Part shown: positions 1 to 9,268 of the stretch, piece by piece
Layout: each line of letters starts with the position of its first letter
Position numbering within the stretch: position 1 is the first letter of the stretch
Source: Tepiditoga spiralis
GTDB lineage: Bacteria > Thermotogota > Thermotogae > Petrotogales > Petrotogaceae
Direction: 5' to 3'
Length of the DNA stretch: 64,000 bases
NCBI RefSeq assembly: GCF_014701195.1
Contig: NZ_AP018712.1
Coordinates: 576,501-640,500 of the forward strand
Made by a program: the position numbers and the translations under genes
The notes under the pieces: generated by a model
What the model saw: the letters and a program-made list of their open reading frames with translations, nothing else
The model's database searches: none
Told to the model about the DNA's origin: nothing

Positions 1-641
1 GAAAAGAATCAACTGGACTAAAATCATTTGAAAAATTACTATTGCAATTAATTGTATCGTCAATATTATTTTTTGTAATAAATTATTTTAATTCACATGA
101 TTATACAAATATACCATTTTTTAATCTTAAATTAAATTTTGGACTACTCTATCCAATTTGGGTAATTTTATATTTAGCTGGTATGTCAAATGCATCAAAT
201 TTAACAGATGGACTCGATGGATTATCGGGTGGAATTTTTATAATATCAGCATTTTTTACAATATTAATAACTTCTGCACCAAAAGAATTATTATTTATAT
301 TAATAATTCCCGTGATTGCTTATTTAATGTTTAATATAAAACCAGCTAAATTATTTATGGGAGATACAGGTTCTCTTGCACTTGGTGGAATTTTAGGAAG
401 TATAGCAGTTTATTATTCTGCAGAATTTTTTACTATATTTACATGTTTTATATTCTTAACAGAAATGTTTAGCGTTATAATACAAGTAAGTAGCTATAAG
501 ATAAGAAAAAAAAGAGTATTTTTAATGTCTCCTATTCATCATCATTTTGAATTAAAAAACTGGTCTGAAGAAAGAGTAGTAATGTATTTTTGGATTATAA
601 ACTTTTTAATGGGCTTAATAGCTATTGGGGGTTTAAAATGA
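1..641 (+). CDS. mraY: Phospho-N-acetylmuramoyl-pentapeptide transferase MraY (5' end outside window)
   Basis: Membrane enzyme that transfers phospho-MurNAc-pentapeptide from UDP to undecaprenyl phosphate, giving lipid I. The frame is open from the first bases of the window, so about 213 C-terminal residues are visible of an expected 300-360; the TTG at 42 is probably an internal Leu codon. Family signatures are present: NASNLTDGLDGLSGG with its Asp residues, KLFMGDTGSLALGG, and the HHHFEL motif near the C-terminus. Several hydrophobic membrane segments lie between them. The stop overlaps the murD start (ATGA at 638-641), as expected for translational coupling in a dcw cluster. Confidence 0.96.
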   Translation, partial: KESTGLKSFEKLLLQLIVSSILFFVINYFNSHDYTNIPFFNLKLNFGLLYPIWVILYLAGMSNASNLTDGLDGLSGGIFIISAFFTILITSAPKELLFILIIPVIAYLMFNIKPAKLFMGDTGSLALGGILGSIAVYYSAEFFTIFTCFIFLTEMFSVIIQVSSYKIRKKRVFLMSPIHHHFELKNWSEERVVMYFWIINFLMGLIAIGGLK

Positions 642-1915
642 ATATTTGTCTTGTAGGTTATGGAAAAAGCAATAAAAGTCTTTTAAAATTCTTAATTGAT
701 CAAGCACACAATATTACTGTAAGTAATAATTCACCTTTTAATGAAGAAACAAAAAAGTACTTTAAAGAAAATAATGTAATATTTGAAGAAAAACATGGAG
801 ATTTATTAAAAAATACTCAATTAGCTATAATGAGTCCTGGAGTATCCCCTGAAAGTATTGCTGGAAAAATTGTTCTTGAAAATAACATAAATTATACAAC
901 TGAAATTGAATATTCATGGTCATTTATAAAAGGACAAAATCCAAATTCAATATTTATAGGAGTTACGGGAACTAATGGCAAAACAACAACAACGACATTA
1001 ATAAATCATATAATACAAGAATCTGATTATTCATCCATGACATGTGGAAATATTGGAAAACCTTTAATTGAATTACCAACTAATTTAAATTTTTATGTTG
1101 TTGAAGTTAGTTCATTTCAAATGTTTTGGTCAAAAAAATTTTTTCCTGAAATATCAATAATATTAAACCTTGCACCTGATCATTTAAATTGGCATAGAAG
1201 TATTGAAGAATATTATAATAGTAAATTAATTATGGCTGAAAGAACTTTAGCATCTGGTGGATTAGTTTTGTTAAATAAAAGTATAAAAACAAATAATTCT
1301 TCTGAAAGAATACTGTTTTTTGATAAAGAATTCATAAAAAATAACATATTAAATTATAAAAATATTTCTATAAAAATAGAAAATGATTTTTTAAATATGG
1401 AAATATACAAAGAAAATACAGTTGCAGCTATCTTAACAACATTAAATTTAAATATACCAAATTCTATAATACAAGAAGCAATTAAAACGTACTCACCAGA
1501 AAAACATAGATTAGAATTTTGTGGAAAAATAAATAATATAAATTTTTATGATGATTCAAAAGCAACAAATGTTCATGCAGCATACAATGCTTACTTGAGT
1601 TTTAGAAATAAAGATTATATTGCTATTTTATCTGGAGAACCTAAAAATGAAGATATGTCACAATTAATAGAAGAACTAAATAAAAATTCAATAGCTGTCT
1701 TTGTTTGTGGAGATATGAAAAAAGAAGTTAAAAAATATAATTACTCAAAAAAATTTTATTTTGAAGAAAATTTAAAAGACATAGTAAAAAAAGCTTTAAA
1801 CTTTAATACTAAAAATGTAGTATTATCTCCAGCTGGAGCAAGTTATGATTTATACAAAAATTATATAGAAAGAGGAAATGATTTCAAAAAATTTATTAAA
1901 GAGTTGAGAGAATAA
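638..1915 (+). CDS. murD: UDP-N-acetylmuramoylalanine--D-glutamate ligase MurD
   Basis: Cytoplasmic ATP-dependent ligase that adds D-Glu to UDP-MurNAc-Ala. The ATG at 638 overlaps the mraY stop and gives a 425-residue protein that begins with the Rossmann-like NICLVGYGKSN; an upstream in-frame ATG at 590 lies inside mraY and is rejected. The Mur ligase P-loop GVTGTNGKTTTT lies near residue 110, followed by a LAPDHLNWH motif and a C-terminal domain with FYDDSKATNVHAA. Length is normal for MurD. The stop overlaps the ftsW start by one base. Confidence 0.96.
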   Translation: MNICLVGYGKSNKSLLKFLIDQAHNITVSNNSPFNEETKKYFKENNVIFEEKHGDLLKNTQLAIMSPGVSPESIAGKIVLENNINYTTEIEYSWSFIKGQNPNSIFIGVTGTNGKTTTTTLINHIIQESDYSSMTCGNIGKPLIELPTNLNFYVVEVSSFQMFWSKKFFPEISIILNLAPDHLNWHRSIEEYYNSKLIMAERTLASGGLVLLNKSIKTNNSSERILFFDKEFIKNNILNYKNISIKIENDFLNMEIYKENTVAAILTTLNLNIPNSIIQEAIKTYSPEKHRLEFCGKINNINFYDDSKATNVHAAYNAYLSFRNKDYIAILSGEPKNEDMSQLIEELNKNSIAVFVCGDMKKEVKKYNYSKKFYFEENLKDIVKKALNFNTKNVVLSPAGASYDLYKNYIERGNDFKKFIKELRE

Positions 1916-3024
1916 TGGAAAAACAAATAAAAAAAAATATACTACTTTATTTAATTGTTTTAGGAATAACCCTAATATTTGGAATTTTTTTTGTATATAG
2001 CTCATTATTTGCCATGGAAGAATTAAATGGTATAAATCCAAAAACAAAGTTATTAAATTACATAATAGCAATGACAATAGGAACTGTTGGAGGAATAATT
2101 TCTTTTGTATTTGGAAAAGTGTTAATAAAATCAAAATCATTTATGATTTCAATGTATATATTTTTAAATTCTTTTTTATTCATTGTATTATTCTTTTCTC
2201 ATAATGTAGCTAATGTAAATAGATGGCTTTACTTTGGATCCTTTCAATTTCAACCATCAGAATTAGCAAAACTATTGATACCAGCAATTATAGCCCATTA
2301 TTATTATATAAAAACAAAAAGTAATTTTTTATTTGATTTACTAATACCAGTAATAATCTGTGGAATACCTATATTTTTGATTTATAAAGAACCAGATCTA
2401 AGTACATCAGTTATAATATCTTTTATATCAATAATATCTATATTTTTAGCTATAAAAAAATTTAAATATCAAAGCATTTTAATTTTAACTGTAATAACCA
2501 TTACAATTTTTGCTTTTATTTTTAAAGATAACCTTTTACACTCATATCAATTACAAAGATTAAATAATTCTGATAATTATCAAACACAGCAATCATTAAA
2601 AGCTATTGAAAATGGGGGAGTACTTGGAACATCACCTTTTAATGGAAAATACAAATATAGAGTTCCAGCATCCTACAGTGATTTTATAATGTCTGTAATA
2701 GGTGAAGAATGGGGAAAATTAGGTATTATATTAGTAATAACTTTATTTTTATTTTTATCTTGGAATTTAATAACTATGGCATACACTACAAAAAACTTAT
2801 TAACAATAGTATATTCATGTACAACAGCTATGTGGATATTTGTTCAAGTAACAATAAATGCTTTAGTTGGCCTTGGAGTTAAAGGTATACCAGTTACAGG
2901 TGTTACTCTACCTTTAATGAGCTATGGAAATACATCATTAATAATTACATTAACTGCAATAGGTTTATCTTTAGGTTTAATATACTTCAATTCATTAGGA
3001 AGTGAACAAATTGAAAAAAATTAA
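1915..3024 (+). CDS. ftsW: SEDS-family peptidoglycan polymerase/cell-division protein FtsW
   Basis: Polytopic membrane protein of 369 residues, of the SEDS glycosyltransferase family that polymerises lipid II at the septum. There are about ten hydrophobic segments. Family motifs include NVNRWLYFG, FQPSELAKL, an intramembrane KEPDLSTS and the C-terminal GVTLPLMSYGNTSLI. Its place between murD and murG supports FtsW over RodA. The end overlaps the murG start region. Confidence 0.94.
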   Translation: MEKQIKKNILLYLIVLGITLIFGIFFVYSSLFAMEELNGINPKTKLLNYIIAMTIGTVGGIISFVFGKVLIKSKSFMISMYIFLNSFLFIVLFFSHNVANVNRWLYFGSFQFQPSELAKLLIPAIIAHYYYIKTKSNFLFDLLIPVIICGIPIFLIYKEPDLSTSVIISFISIISIFLAIKKFKYQSILILTVITITIFAFIFKDNLLHSYQLQRLNNSDNYQTQQSLKAIENGGVLGTSPFNGKYKYRVPASYSDFIMSVIGEEWGKLGIILVITLFLFLSWNLITMAYTTKNLLTIVYSCTTAMWIFVQVTINALVGLGVKGIPVTGVTLPLMSYGNTSLIITLTAIGLSLGLIYFNSLGSEQIEKN

Positions 3025-4036
3025 AGTAATAGTATCTGGTGGAGGTACAGGTGGACATTATACTCCTGCTTTATCTTTTATAAAATATTTAGATAAAAAA
3101 TATGATTTAGAAGTTTTATACTTTGTAACTAAAGGTCGTATAGAACAAAAAAAATTAAAAAAAGATTTTCCAAAAGCAAAAATGGAAGTTGTAAACTTAA
3201 CAGGACTTAAAAGACCCTTGTACAAACTTCAAAATATAAAAATTATACTTTTAGCATTAAAAGAAACATTTAGAATTAAAAAAATAATTAAAAAATTTAA
3301 TCCTGATTTTGGTTTTTTAACTGGTGGTTATGTCGTTGGTCCAGTTGGAAAAGCTTTAAGTCAATTAAAAATACCATTTTATTTACATGAACAAAATTCA
3401 ATAATGGGTATTACCAATAAATTACTATCTAAAAAAGCTAAAAAAGTATTTACATCATTTGAAATGTCTCCTTTTATAAAAACTGGAAATCCAGTAAGAA
3501 TTCCAGAAAAAGAGGTAAAAAGAAGTGTATTAAAAAATTATAATCTTGATCCTTCAAAAAAAACATTATTAATTATGGCAGGGAGTCTTGGCTCAGAACA
3601 AATTGATGATATAATGTATAATGTATATAAAAAAAATAATGATATAAACTTTATACACATAACAAAAAATAAAAATAAATTCAAAGAGTTTAAAAATGTA
3701 AAAACATATGAATATTTAGATAACATATATGAAATAATGAGTATTTGTGATGGAGGAATTTTTAGAGGAGGAGCCACAACAATAGCAGAAATTTTATTTT
3801 ATGAGTTAAAATGTGCTATAATACCATGGTCAAATGCTTCTGAAAATCATCAATTTAAAAATGCTTTAAAACTTAAAGAAATGGGATTAGCAGAAGTTTT
3901 TGATGAAAAAAATATAGATTACAATAAATTACAAAATTTTATAGAAAAAATTGAAATAAAAAATACAGACTTTATATGGAATATAAAAGAAGATGAATCA
4001 ATAAAAAATATAGTAAAAAATATAGATGAATTTTAG
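3011..4036 (+). CDS. murG: UDP-GlcNAc:lipid I N-acetylglucosaminyltransferase MurG
   Basis: GT-B glycosyltransferase that converts lipid I to lipid II on the inner face of the membrane. The N-terminal GGGTGGHYTPAL loop and the central MAGSLGSEQID segment are typical, and FRGGATTIAE matches the donor-binding loop. The TTG start at 3011 is preferred because AGGAAGTGA at 2997-3005 is a well-spaced ribosome-binding site. A GTG at 3002 would add three residues but overlaps that site. About 341 residues, slightly short for MurG, whose family is usually 350-360. Confidence 0.93.
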   Translation: MKKIKVIVSGGGTGGHYTPALSFIKYLDKKYDLEVLYFVTKGRIEQKKLKKDFPKAKMEVVNLTGLKRPLYKLQNIKIILLALKETFRIKKIIKKFNPDFGFLTGGYVVGPVGKALSQLKIPFYLHEQNSIMGITNKLLSKKAKKVFTSFEMSPFIKTGNPVRIPEKEVKRSVLKNYNLDPSKKTLLIMAGSLGSEQIDDIMYNVYKKNNDINFIHITKNKNKFKEFKNVKTYEYLDNIYEIMSICDGGIFRGGATTIAEILFYELKCAIIPWSNASENHQFKNALKLKEMGLAEVFDEKNIDYNKLQNFIEKIEIKNTDFIWNIKEDESIKNIVKNIDEF

Positions 4037-4053
4037 GAGGATTAGATTATAAA

Positions 4054-5394
4054 ATGAAATATTTTTTTTCTGGAATAGGCGGTATTGGAATGAGTAGTCT
4101 TGCACTGTACAGCTATTACAGTGGTAATGAAGTTTATGGTACTAATAATGAAATAAATGAAAGAGTAGAATACTTAGAAAATAAAGGTATAAAAATAAAT
4201 ATAGGTCATACAAACGTTTTACCAAATGTAGATGTTGTAATTCGTTCAACCGCAATAAAAGATGATAATCCAGAAATAATAGAAGCAAATAAAAGAGGAA
4301 TTCCTGTTTTATATAGAATGGAATATTTAAACAACATATTAAAAAACAACTGGAGTATAGGTATAACAGGAACTGATGGAAAAACTTCAACAACAGCTAT
4401 GGTTTCACAAATATTTAAGTATGCTAAAAAAGATCCGACAGTTTTTTTAGGTGGAATACACAACTTTCTTGAAGATGGAAATTTTAGAATAGGATCTGGA
4501 CAAATAATAGCAGAAGTAGATGAGAGTGATGGATATATAAAAAAATCTCAATCTGATGTTGTAATAATAAATAACTTAAGACCTGATCATCTCGAACATT
4601 ATAATAATGACTTTCAAAATCTTGAGAATTCCTTAAAACAATATGCAAAAAGAACAAGAGATATATTGTTTTTAAACGGAGATGATCCTATTTTATCAAC
4701 GTGGAATTTAAATGTTCCACAATTATTATTTTTTGGACAAAACAATAATTGTGATTATATAATGAAAAACAGAAAAACAATGGGAAGATATCAAGAATTT
4801 GAAGTATATTATAAAGATAAATTTATTGGAAAAATAACCTTACCAATTCCTGGTGAACATTACGCTTACGATGCACTTGCAGCAACTGCACTTGCTATTG
4901 AATATGGTATAGATTTTAACACTATACATGAAGCATTATTTACATACAAAACAGTAAACAGAAGATTCAATATACTATACAGCAATTCAAGTATATTTGT
5001 AATTGATGACTATGCACATACACCTGATGAAATATCAATGACAATAGATGCAGCTAAAGAATATTTTCCAAATAAAAGAATAATAACTATATTTCAACCC
5101 CATAGATATACAAGACTTTATAGACATATGAAAGGTTTTATAAATGCCTTAGAAAAATCCGATGAAGTACTTGTATATAGAATATATTCAGCTTTTGAAA
5201 AACCTATTGAAGGTGTAGATGAAAGTAAAATAACAAATCTTTTAGACATAAATTCTAAATACTTTGATGATTCAAAAAAATTAATAAATCATTTAATCGA
5301 TTATAACAACAGTGTACTACTCTTTGTTGGAGCAGGAGATATTACAAAAGTAGCAAATAAAGTTGGAAGAATATTTAAAAATAAAAACCATTAA
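4054..5394 (+). CDS. murC: UDP-N-acetylmuramate--L-alanine ligase MurC
   Basis: First ATP-dependent amino-acid ligase of the Mur pathway; adds L-Ala to UDP-MurNAc. 446 residues with an N-terminal FSGIGGIGMSSLA nucleotide-sugar loop, a GITGTDGKTSTTAM P-loop near residue 108, DESDGY, RPDHLEHY, and the C-terminal IDDYAHTPDEI and FQPHRYTR motifs of MurC. The ATG lies 13 bases after AGGAGG. It is the last gene of the visible dcw run and is followed by a terminator hairpin that an insertion sequence has cut. Confidence 0.96.
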   Translation: MKYFFSGIGGIGMSSLALYSYYSGNEVYGTNNEINERVEYLENKGIKINIGHTNVLPNVDVVIRSTAIKDDNPEIIEANKRGIPVLYRMEYLNNILKNNWSIGITGTDGKTSTTAMVSQIFKYAKKDPTVFLGGIHNFLEDGNFRIGSGQIIAEVDESDGYIKKSQSDVVIINNLRPDHLEHYNNDFQNLENSLKQYAKRTRDILFLNGDDPILSTWNLNVPQLLFFGQNNNCDYIMKNRKTMGRYQEFEVYYKDKFIGKITLPIPGEHYAYDALAATALAIEYGIDFNTIHEALFTYKTVNRRFNILYSNSSIFVIDDYAHTPDEISMTIDAAKEYFPNKRIITIFQPHRYTRLYRHMKGFINALEKSDEVLVYRIYSAFEKPIEGVDESKITNLLDINSKYFDDSKKLINHLIDYNNSVLLFVGAGDITKVANKVGRIFKNKNH

Positions 5395-5421
5395 AGGGAT
5401 AGATTAACTATCCTTTTAATT
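5393..5421 (+). terminator. murC terminator hairpin, T-tract split by insertion
   Basis: The arms AAAGGGATAG and CTATCCTTTT (5393-5402 and 5408-5417) form a 10-bp stem with loop ATTAA. The downstream T-rich tract continues on the far side of the insertion at 7026 onwards, so the original terminator was interrupted within its tail by IS-A. The last bases, TTTTAATT (5414-5421), are the left target duplication. Confidence 0.75.
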
Positions 5422-7025
5422 GAGACCATAAAAAAATTTGTGTAAATAAAAAAATGAAAAACCTTCTTCTTGGGATGGTAAAATAAAACCAGGAAGGAGG
5501 TTTTTAAAATGGCAAGAAGAAAAAAAGAAGAAAAAGAAGAAAGCAACATTGAAAAATTAGCAAGATTAATAGCAAGGGATCCAGAGGTAAACACAATAAA
5601 AGATGTATATGAAAAGATAAAAGAATTAGTGGGACCGTTAATACAAGGGATGTTAGAAGCAGAATTAGAAGATGAATTAGGTTATGGGAAATATGATAAA
5701 GAAAACAAGAAAACAGATAATTCTAGAAATGGGTACAGTTCAAAAAGAGTAAGAACAAGTGTTGGAGAAATGGAATTAAAAATACCTAGAGATAGAAAAG
5801 GTGAATATGAGCCTAAAATAGTACCAAAGTATAAAAAAGATATCTCAGATATTGAAGGTAGAATAATAGGTATGTACGGTTTAGGATTAAGCACAAAAGA
5901 TATAGTAAAGAACGTAGAGGACATATATGGTGTAGAATTATCAGCGGAAATGATAAGTAAAATAACTAATAAAATATTACCTGAAATCAGAGAATGGCAA
6001 AGCAGACCTTTAGAAGAAATATATACTTTTATGTTTATGGATGGAATAGTGTTTAAAGTAAAAGATGATGGTGAAATAATAAAAAAGACTGCATATGTTG
6101 TACTTGGTGTAAATATAGATGGATTTAAAGAAGTACTTGGTATATATATAGGTGAAATAGAATCATCAAAATTTTGGTTAAGAGTATTAAATGATTTAAA
6201 AAATAGAGGAATAAAAGATATATTAATAGCTTCTGTAGATGGATTAACAGGTTTCCCACAAGCAATAAAAACTGCTTTCCCAGATACTATAGTACAAAGA
6301 TGTATAATACATCAAATAAGAAATACATTAAAATATGTTAGTTACAAAGATAGAAAAGAACTTGTTAATGATTTAAAAAAAGTATATAAAGCACCAAATA
6401 AAGATATTGCTTATTCAAACTTACAAGATTTGAAAGAAAACAAATGGACAAAATACAAATTAGCATTAGAAAGTTGGGAAAAACATTGGGAAACAATATC
6501 CCCTTATTTTGATTATGGCGATGATGTAAGAAAAATAATGTACACAACAAATGTAATAGAATCATTAAATAGACAATATAGAAAAGCAACAAAAAATAAA
6601 ACATCATTTCCAAATGACGATGCATTATTGAAAATGCTTTATTTAGCAACAATAAATGCAACAAAAAGATGGACAGCTCGTTATAGAAATTGGAGCAATG
6701 TCCTAAACGAATTATCCATCTTTTTTAATGAAAGAATTACAAAATATATCTATAATTCCTAACATAAATATACTTTGTAACATAACAAAAAATACCTATA
6801 ACACACAAAAATGAATATTAAATATTATAATGCTATACCTTGCAATAAAAAGTTGCAAAAGGCTATTTATTACAAAAAATTATAATAAAAACTTCTAAAA
6901 TTTACTCTTAAAGCATATTTCTTTATAGTCGATAATTCTTATGGAAATACTTTAAAAATAATAACTAATTTTATTTATTTTTACCTTCCAAGAAGAGCCG
7001 TTTACACAAAATTTTTTATGCTACC
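5422..7025 (+). mobile_element. IS256-family insertion sequence IS-A, copy 1 (complete, 1604 bp)
   Basis: Bounded by imperfect terminal inverted repeats: the left end GAGACCATAAAAAA and the reverse complement of the right end GGTAGCATAAAAAA share CATAAAAAA, then TTTGTGTAAA further in. It is flanked by an exact 8-bp target duplication TTTTAATT (5414-5421 and 7026-7033). It holds one intact transposase gene and about 260 bp of non-coding tail. A second copy of identical length, after removal of a nested element, lies at 33218-36372. Confidence 0.93.
5509..6762 (+). CDS. IS256-family (mutator-type) transposase, IS-A copy 1
   Basis: 417-residue DDE transposase that catalyses copy-paste movement of IS-A. 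Recognisable features are ELEDELGYGKYDKEN near the N-terminus, IPRDRKGEYEP, the catalytic region MDGIVFKVKDDGE, SVDGLTGFPQAI, QRCIIHQIRN and the C-terminal TTNVIESLNRQYRKATK that carries the last acidic residue. An AGGAGG lies before the ATG. It differs from the second copy at residue 2 (Ala versus Glu) and otherwise looks identical in protein sequence. Intact, so probably active. Confidence 0.95.
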   Translation: MARRKKEEKEESNIEKLARLIARDPEVNTIKDVYEKIKELVGPLIQGMLEAELEDELGYGKYDKENKKTDNSRNGYSSKRVRTSVGEMELKIPRDRKGEYEPKIVPKYKKDISDIEGRIIGMYGLGLSTKDIVKNVEDIYGVELSAEMISKITNKILPEIREWQSRPLEEIYTFMFMDGIVFKVKDDGEIIKKTAYVVLGVNIDGFKEVLGIYIGEIESSKFWLRVLNDLKNRGIKDILIASVDGLTGFPQAIKTAFPDTIVQRCIIHQIRNTLKYVSYKDRKELVNDLKKVYKAPNKDIAYSNLQDLKENKWTKYKLALESWEKHWETISPYFDYGDDVRKIMYTTNVIESLNRQYRKATKNKTSFPNDDALLKMLYLATINATKRWTARYRNWSNVLNELSIFFNERITKYIYNS

Positions 7026-8804
7026 TTTTAATTTTTTTATCTTTTCAATAGATAAATTTGTCATTTTAGATATAAATTCTATATCAACTCCATTTTCAAT
7101 CATGTTCTTTGCTACTTTTTCTATCTCTGTTAATTTTTCTTCTTTATCTAAATTACTAACAATTTCAACCTCTTTTTTATCAAAAGCTATCGAAACTTTT
7201 ATTATATCATTTATTCCATAACTTTTTATCTCTTCTTCATACCTTTTTTCATTTATTTGTTTCAATCCATTTTTAGCACTATTTAATAGTGTTTTTTCGT
7301 TTTTATAAAACTTTTTAAACTCTATTATTATTCCTTTATCTGTTTTATCTTTTGGAATTAAAATAACATCTGCTCTTCCAAGTCCTGTTTCTCTATTACT
7401 CTTTATTATATACTTTTCTTTCAAACCAACGCTCATTCCAAGTATTAGTCCATGATAAAATCTTTCTGGTTCTTCTCCGCTAACATCAAAGTAACTCAAT
7501 GTATTAATAGTTAATTTTTGAAAGTCTTCTTTAAACTCTTCTATATGTCCATTTATTAAATTTATTAATATATTATTGAGCTTTATTCTTTCTTCTTCAA
7601 GCATAGATACTACAGTTTTATTATAAAATATTTTTACTTCTTTATTTGGTATCTTTAAAGTATATCTTTCATAATCATGATTTATATTTTTTGTCCATTT
7701 TAAATATCCGCTGAATAAAAATAATGTCCATACAGACTCTTCTAAGTTGTTATTTAAGTCTCCATAAACCATAGTTTCATTTATTGTACTTTCAATTTCT
7801 TCACCATTTATTAGTTTTTCAATTTTATCTTTTAATTCAGCACTTCCTTGTTTTATTAATTGTTTAACTAAGTAGTTTCCACTCGTATTCATCCAATATG
7901 GTCTTATTTTACCTTTATTCTTTGCAAGAGTTACTATAGAAAAAGGATTGTAAATTTCAACACCACCAAAATTATAACCATTGTACCAATCTATAACTTC
8001 ACTTTCTTCATATTCAAGTTCATAATACTTCAATGTTTCTTCAACTTCTTCTTTAGTTAAACCATACTTATCATTGAATAGTTCATTTAATACAGTAGAA
8101 ACTTCTAAGTTATTCACACCAGTAAAGATACTTTCTTTAGAAACTCTTGTTATACCAGTAAGAACTGCTTTTTCAAGGTATACATTGTCTTTTAAAGCCA
8201 TGCCAAATAAGTTACCAATTAAAGATATTATTTCATCATAGTATCCGTATAAGTAAGCTTGTTGAATGGGAGTATCGTATTCATCTATTAATATTATTAC
8301 CTTTTTACCATAGTATCTTTCCATATACTTTGATAAGTTTCTTATAGAGTTTTCATACTTTGCATCATCCGCCGTTTCTGAAGTTATTGATTTATATACT
8401 GATTTTTCTTCTTCATCCAAAACATTTAAAACATACTTATGATCAATGTATAAAGATGAAAGTTCCATGGCTAATAAGTCATGCATCTTTTTTAAGTTAT
8501 TAGACTTTAAATCTTTAAAGGTGATGTATATAACTGGATGTTTATTTAAATGTTTTTCTATTATATTTTTTTCTTTGTATATCTTTAAATTTTTAAAGAG
8601 GTGTTCGTTGTTTTGAGTAATATCAAAAAAGTACTTCATCATGGATTGACTGAGAGTTTTCCCAAACCTTCTTGGTCTTGTTATTAATAGAACGTCTCCA
8701 CTTTCAATAACTTCTTTGATTAACATACTTTTATCTACAAAATACATATTGTCATCTATTAATGATTTAAAGTCACTTCTTCCTATTGGAAGTCTTTTTT
8801 TCAT
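7002..8804 (-). CDS. AAA-ATPase-like protein with PD-(D/E)XK nuclease domain, copy 1 (3' end altered by IS-A)
   Basis: About 600 residues. The N-terminal AAA-ATPase_like domain has the P-loop TRPRRFGKT at residues 42-50, Walker B KKVIILIDEYDTPI, and a sensor-like TGITRVSKES. A C-terminal PDDEXK_9-type nuclease follows (GRADVILIPKD, then IIIEFKK). Biological role unproven; proposals for the family include mobile or defence functions. The ATG at 8804 follows GAGGTGA; a GTG nine bases earlier is part of that site. The last residues (SIKNFV) and the stop codon come from the IS-A inverted repeat. Before insertion the frame would have read LKG then TAG. Near-identical copies lie at 28496 and 46083. 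An extended -10 (TGATATAAT) lies just upstream. Confidence 0.9.
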   Translation of the reverse strand: MKKRLPIGRSDFKSLIDDNMYFVDKSMLIKEVIESGDVLLITRPRRFGKTLSQSMMKYFFDITQNNEHLFKNLKIYKEKNIIEKHLNKHPVIYITFKDLKSNNLKKMHDLLAMELSSLYIDHKYVLNVLDEEEKSVYKSITSETADDAKYENSIRNLSKYMERYYGKKVIILIDEYDTPIQQAYLYGYYDEIISLIGNLFGMALKDNVYLEKAVLTGITRVSKESIFTGVNNLEVSTVLNELFNDKYGLTKEEVEETLKYYELEYEESEVIDWYNGYNFGGVEIYNPFSIVTLAKNKGKIRPYWMNTSGNYLVKQLIKQGSAELKDKIEKLINGEEIESTINETMVYGDLNNNLEESVWTLFLFSGYLKWTKNINHDYERYTLKIPNKEVKIFYNKTVVSMLEEERIKLNNILINLINGHIEEFKEDFQKLTINTLSYFDVSGEEPERFYHGLILGMSVGLKEKYIIKSNRETGLGRADVILIPKDKTDKGIIIEFKKFYKNEKTLLNSAKNGLKQINEKRYEEEIKSYGINDIIKVSIAFDKKEVEIVSNLDKEEKLTEIEKVAKNMIENGVDIEFISKMTNLSIEKIKKLKGSIKNFV

Positions 8805-8867
8805 TTTTATCACCTCGTTTTATATCCTTACATGTTATTATATCAAATCTTCTTTAAAATAGTATGA

Positions 8868-8916
8868 TTTTACAACTTAATACTATAAATTATATTTATA
8901 GTATTAAGTTGTAAAA
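8868..8916. repeat. Perfect 23-bp inverted repeat (AT-rich palindrome, 3-nt loop)
   Basis: Arms at 8868-8890 and 8894-8916 are exact reverse complements, separated only by TAT. Each arm contains TACAACTTAATACTATAAAT. It lies between the promoter of the AAA-ATPase gene and the tRNA promoter. It could be a bidirectional terminator-like hairpin (A/T tails on both sides), a protein-binding palindrome, or a MITE remnant. Confidence 0.8.
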
Positions 8917-8937
8917 AAATGTTTTAAAGTTGTTAAC

Positions 8938-8966
8938 TTGACTTTATTTAGAAATCATGGTAAAAT
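8938..8966 (+). promoter_or_regulatory. Promoter of the tRNA cluster
   Basis: TTGACT at 8938-8943 and TAAAAT at 8961-8966 with a 17-bp spacer, 31 bases before the first tRNA. Good sigma-70-type match. Confidence 0.75.
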
Positions 8967-8997
8967 AATCTCGTCAGTAAGACAAAAACATTTAAGT

Positions 8998-9073
8998 GCC
9001 CCCATCGTCTAGCGGCCTAGGACATTGGCCTTTCACGCCAAAGACACGAGTTCAAATCTCGTTGGGGGCGCCA
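8998..9073 (+). tRNA. tRNA-Glu (anticodon TTC)
   Basis: 76 nt including encoded CCA. Acceptor arms GCCCCCA/TGGGGGC, the anticodon loop CTTTCAC gives TTC, and the T-arm holds GTTCAAATC. First of three tandem tRNAs behind a strong promoter. Confidence 0.95.
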
Positions 9074-9077
9074 TAAT

Positions 9078-9152
9078 GGGTCCTTAGCTCAGCGGGAGAG
9101 CATCTGCCTTACAAGCAGAGGGTCGTAGGTTCAATCCCTACAGGACCCACCA
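9078..9152 (+). tRNA. tRNA-Val (anticodon TAC)
   Basis: 75 nt with encoded CCA. Acceptor arms GGGTCCT/AGGACCC, D-arm GCTC...GAGC, anticodon stem TCTGC/GCAGA with loop CTTACAA (anticodon TAC), T-loop TTCAATC. Confidence 0.95.
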
Positions 9153-9161
9153 TTTTTTTAT

Positions 9162-9237
<76 letters not shown>

Positions 9238-9268
9238 AAAAAAGAAAGCAAATGCTTTCTTTTTTTTA
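9238..9268. terminator. Bidirectional terminator between tRNA cluster and acetyltransferase gene
   Basis: Hairpin AAAGAAAGCA / TGCTTTCTTT with A-run before and T-run after. Serves the plus-strand tRNAs and the convergent minus-strand gene, whose stop codon overlaps it at 9266-9268. Confidence 0.85.
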
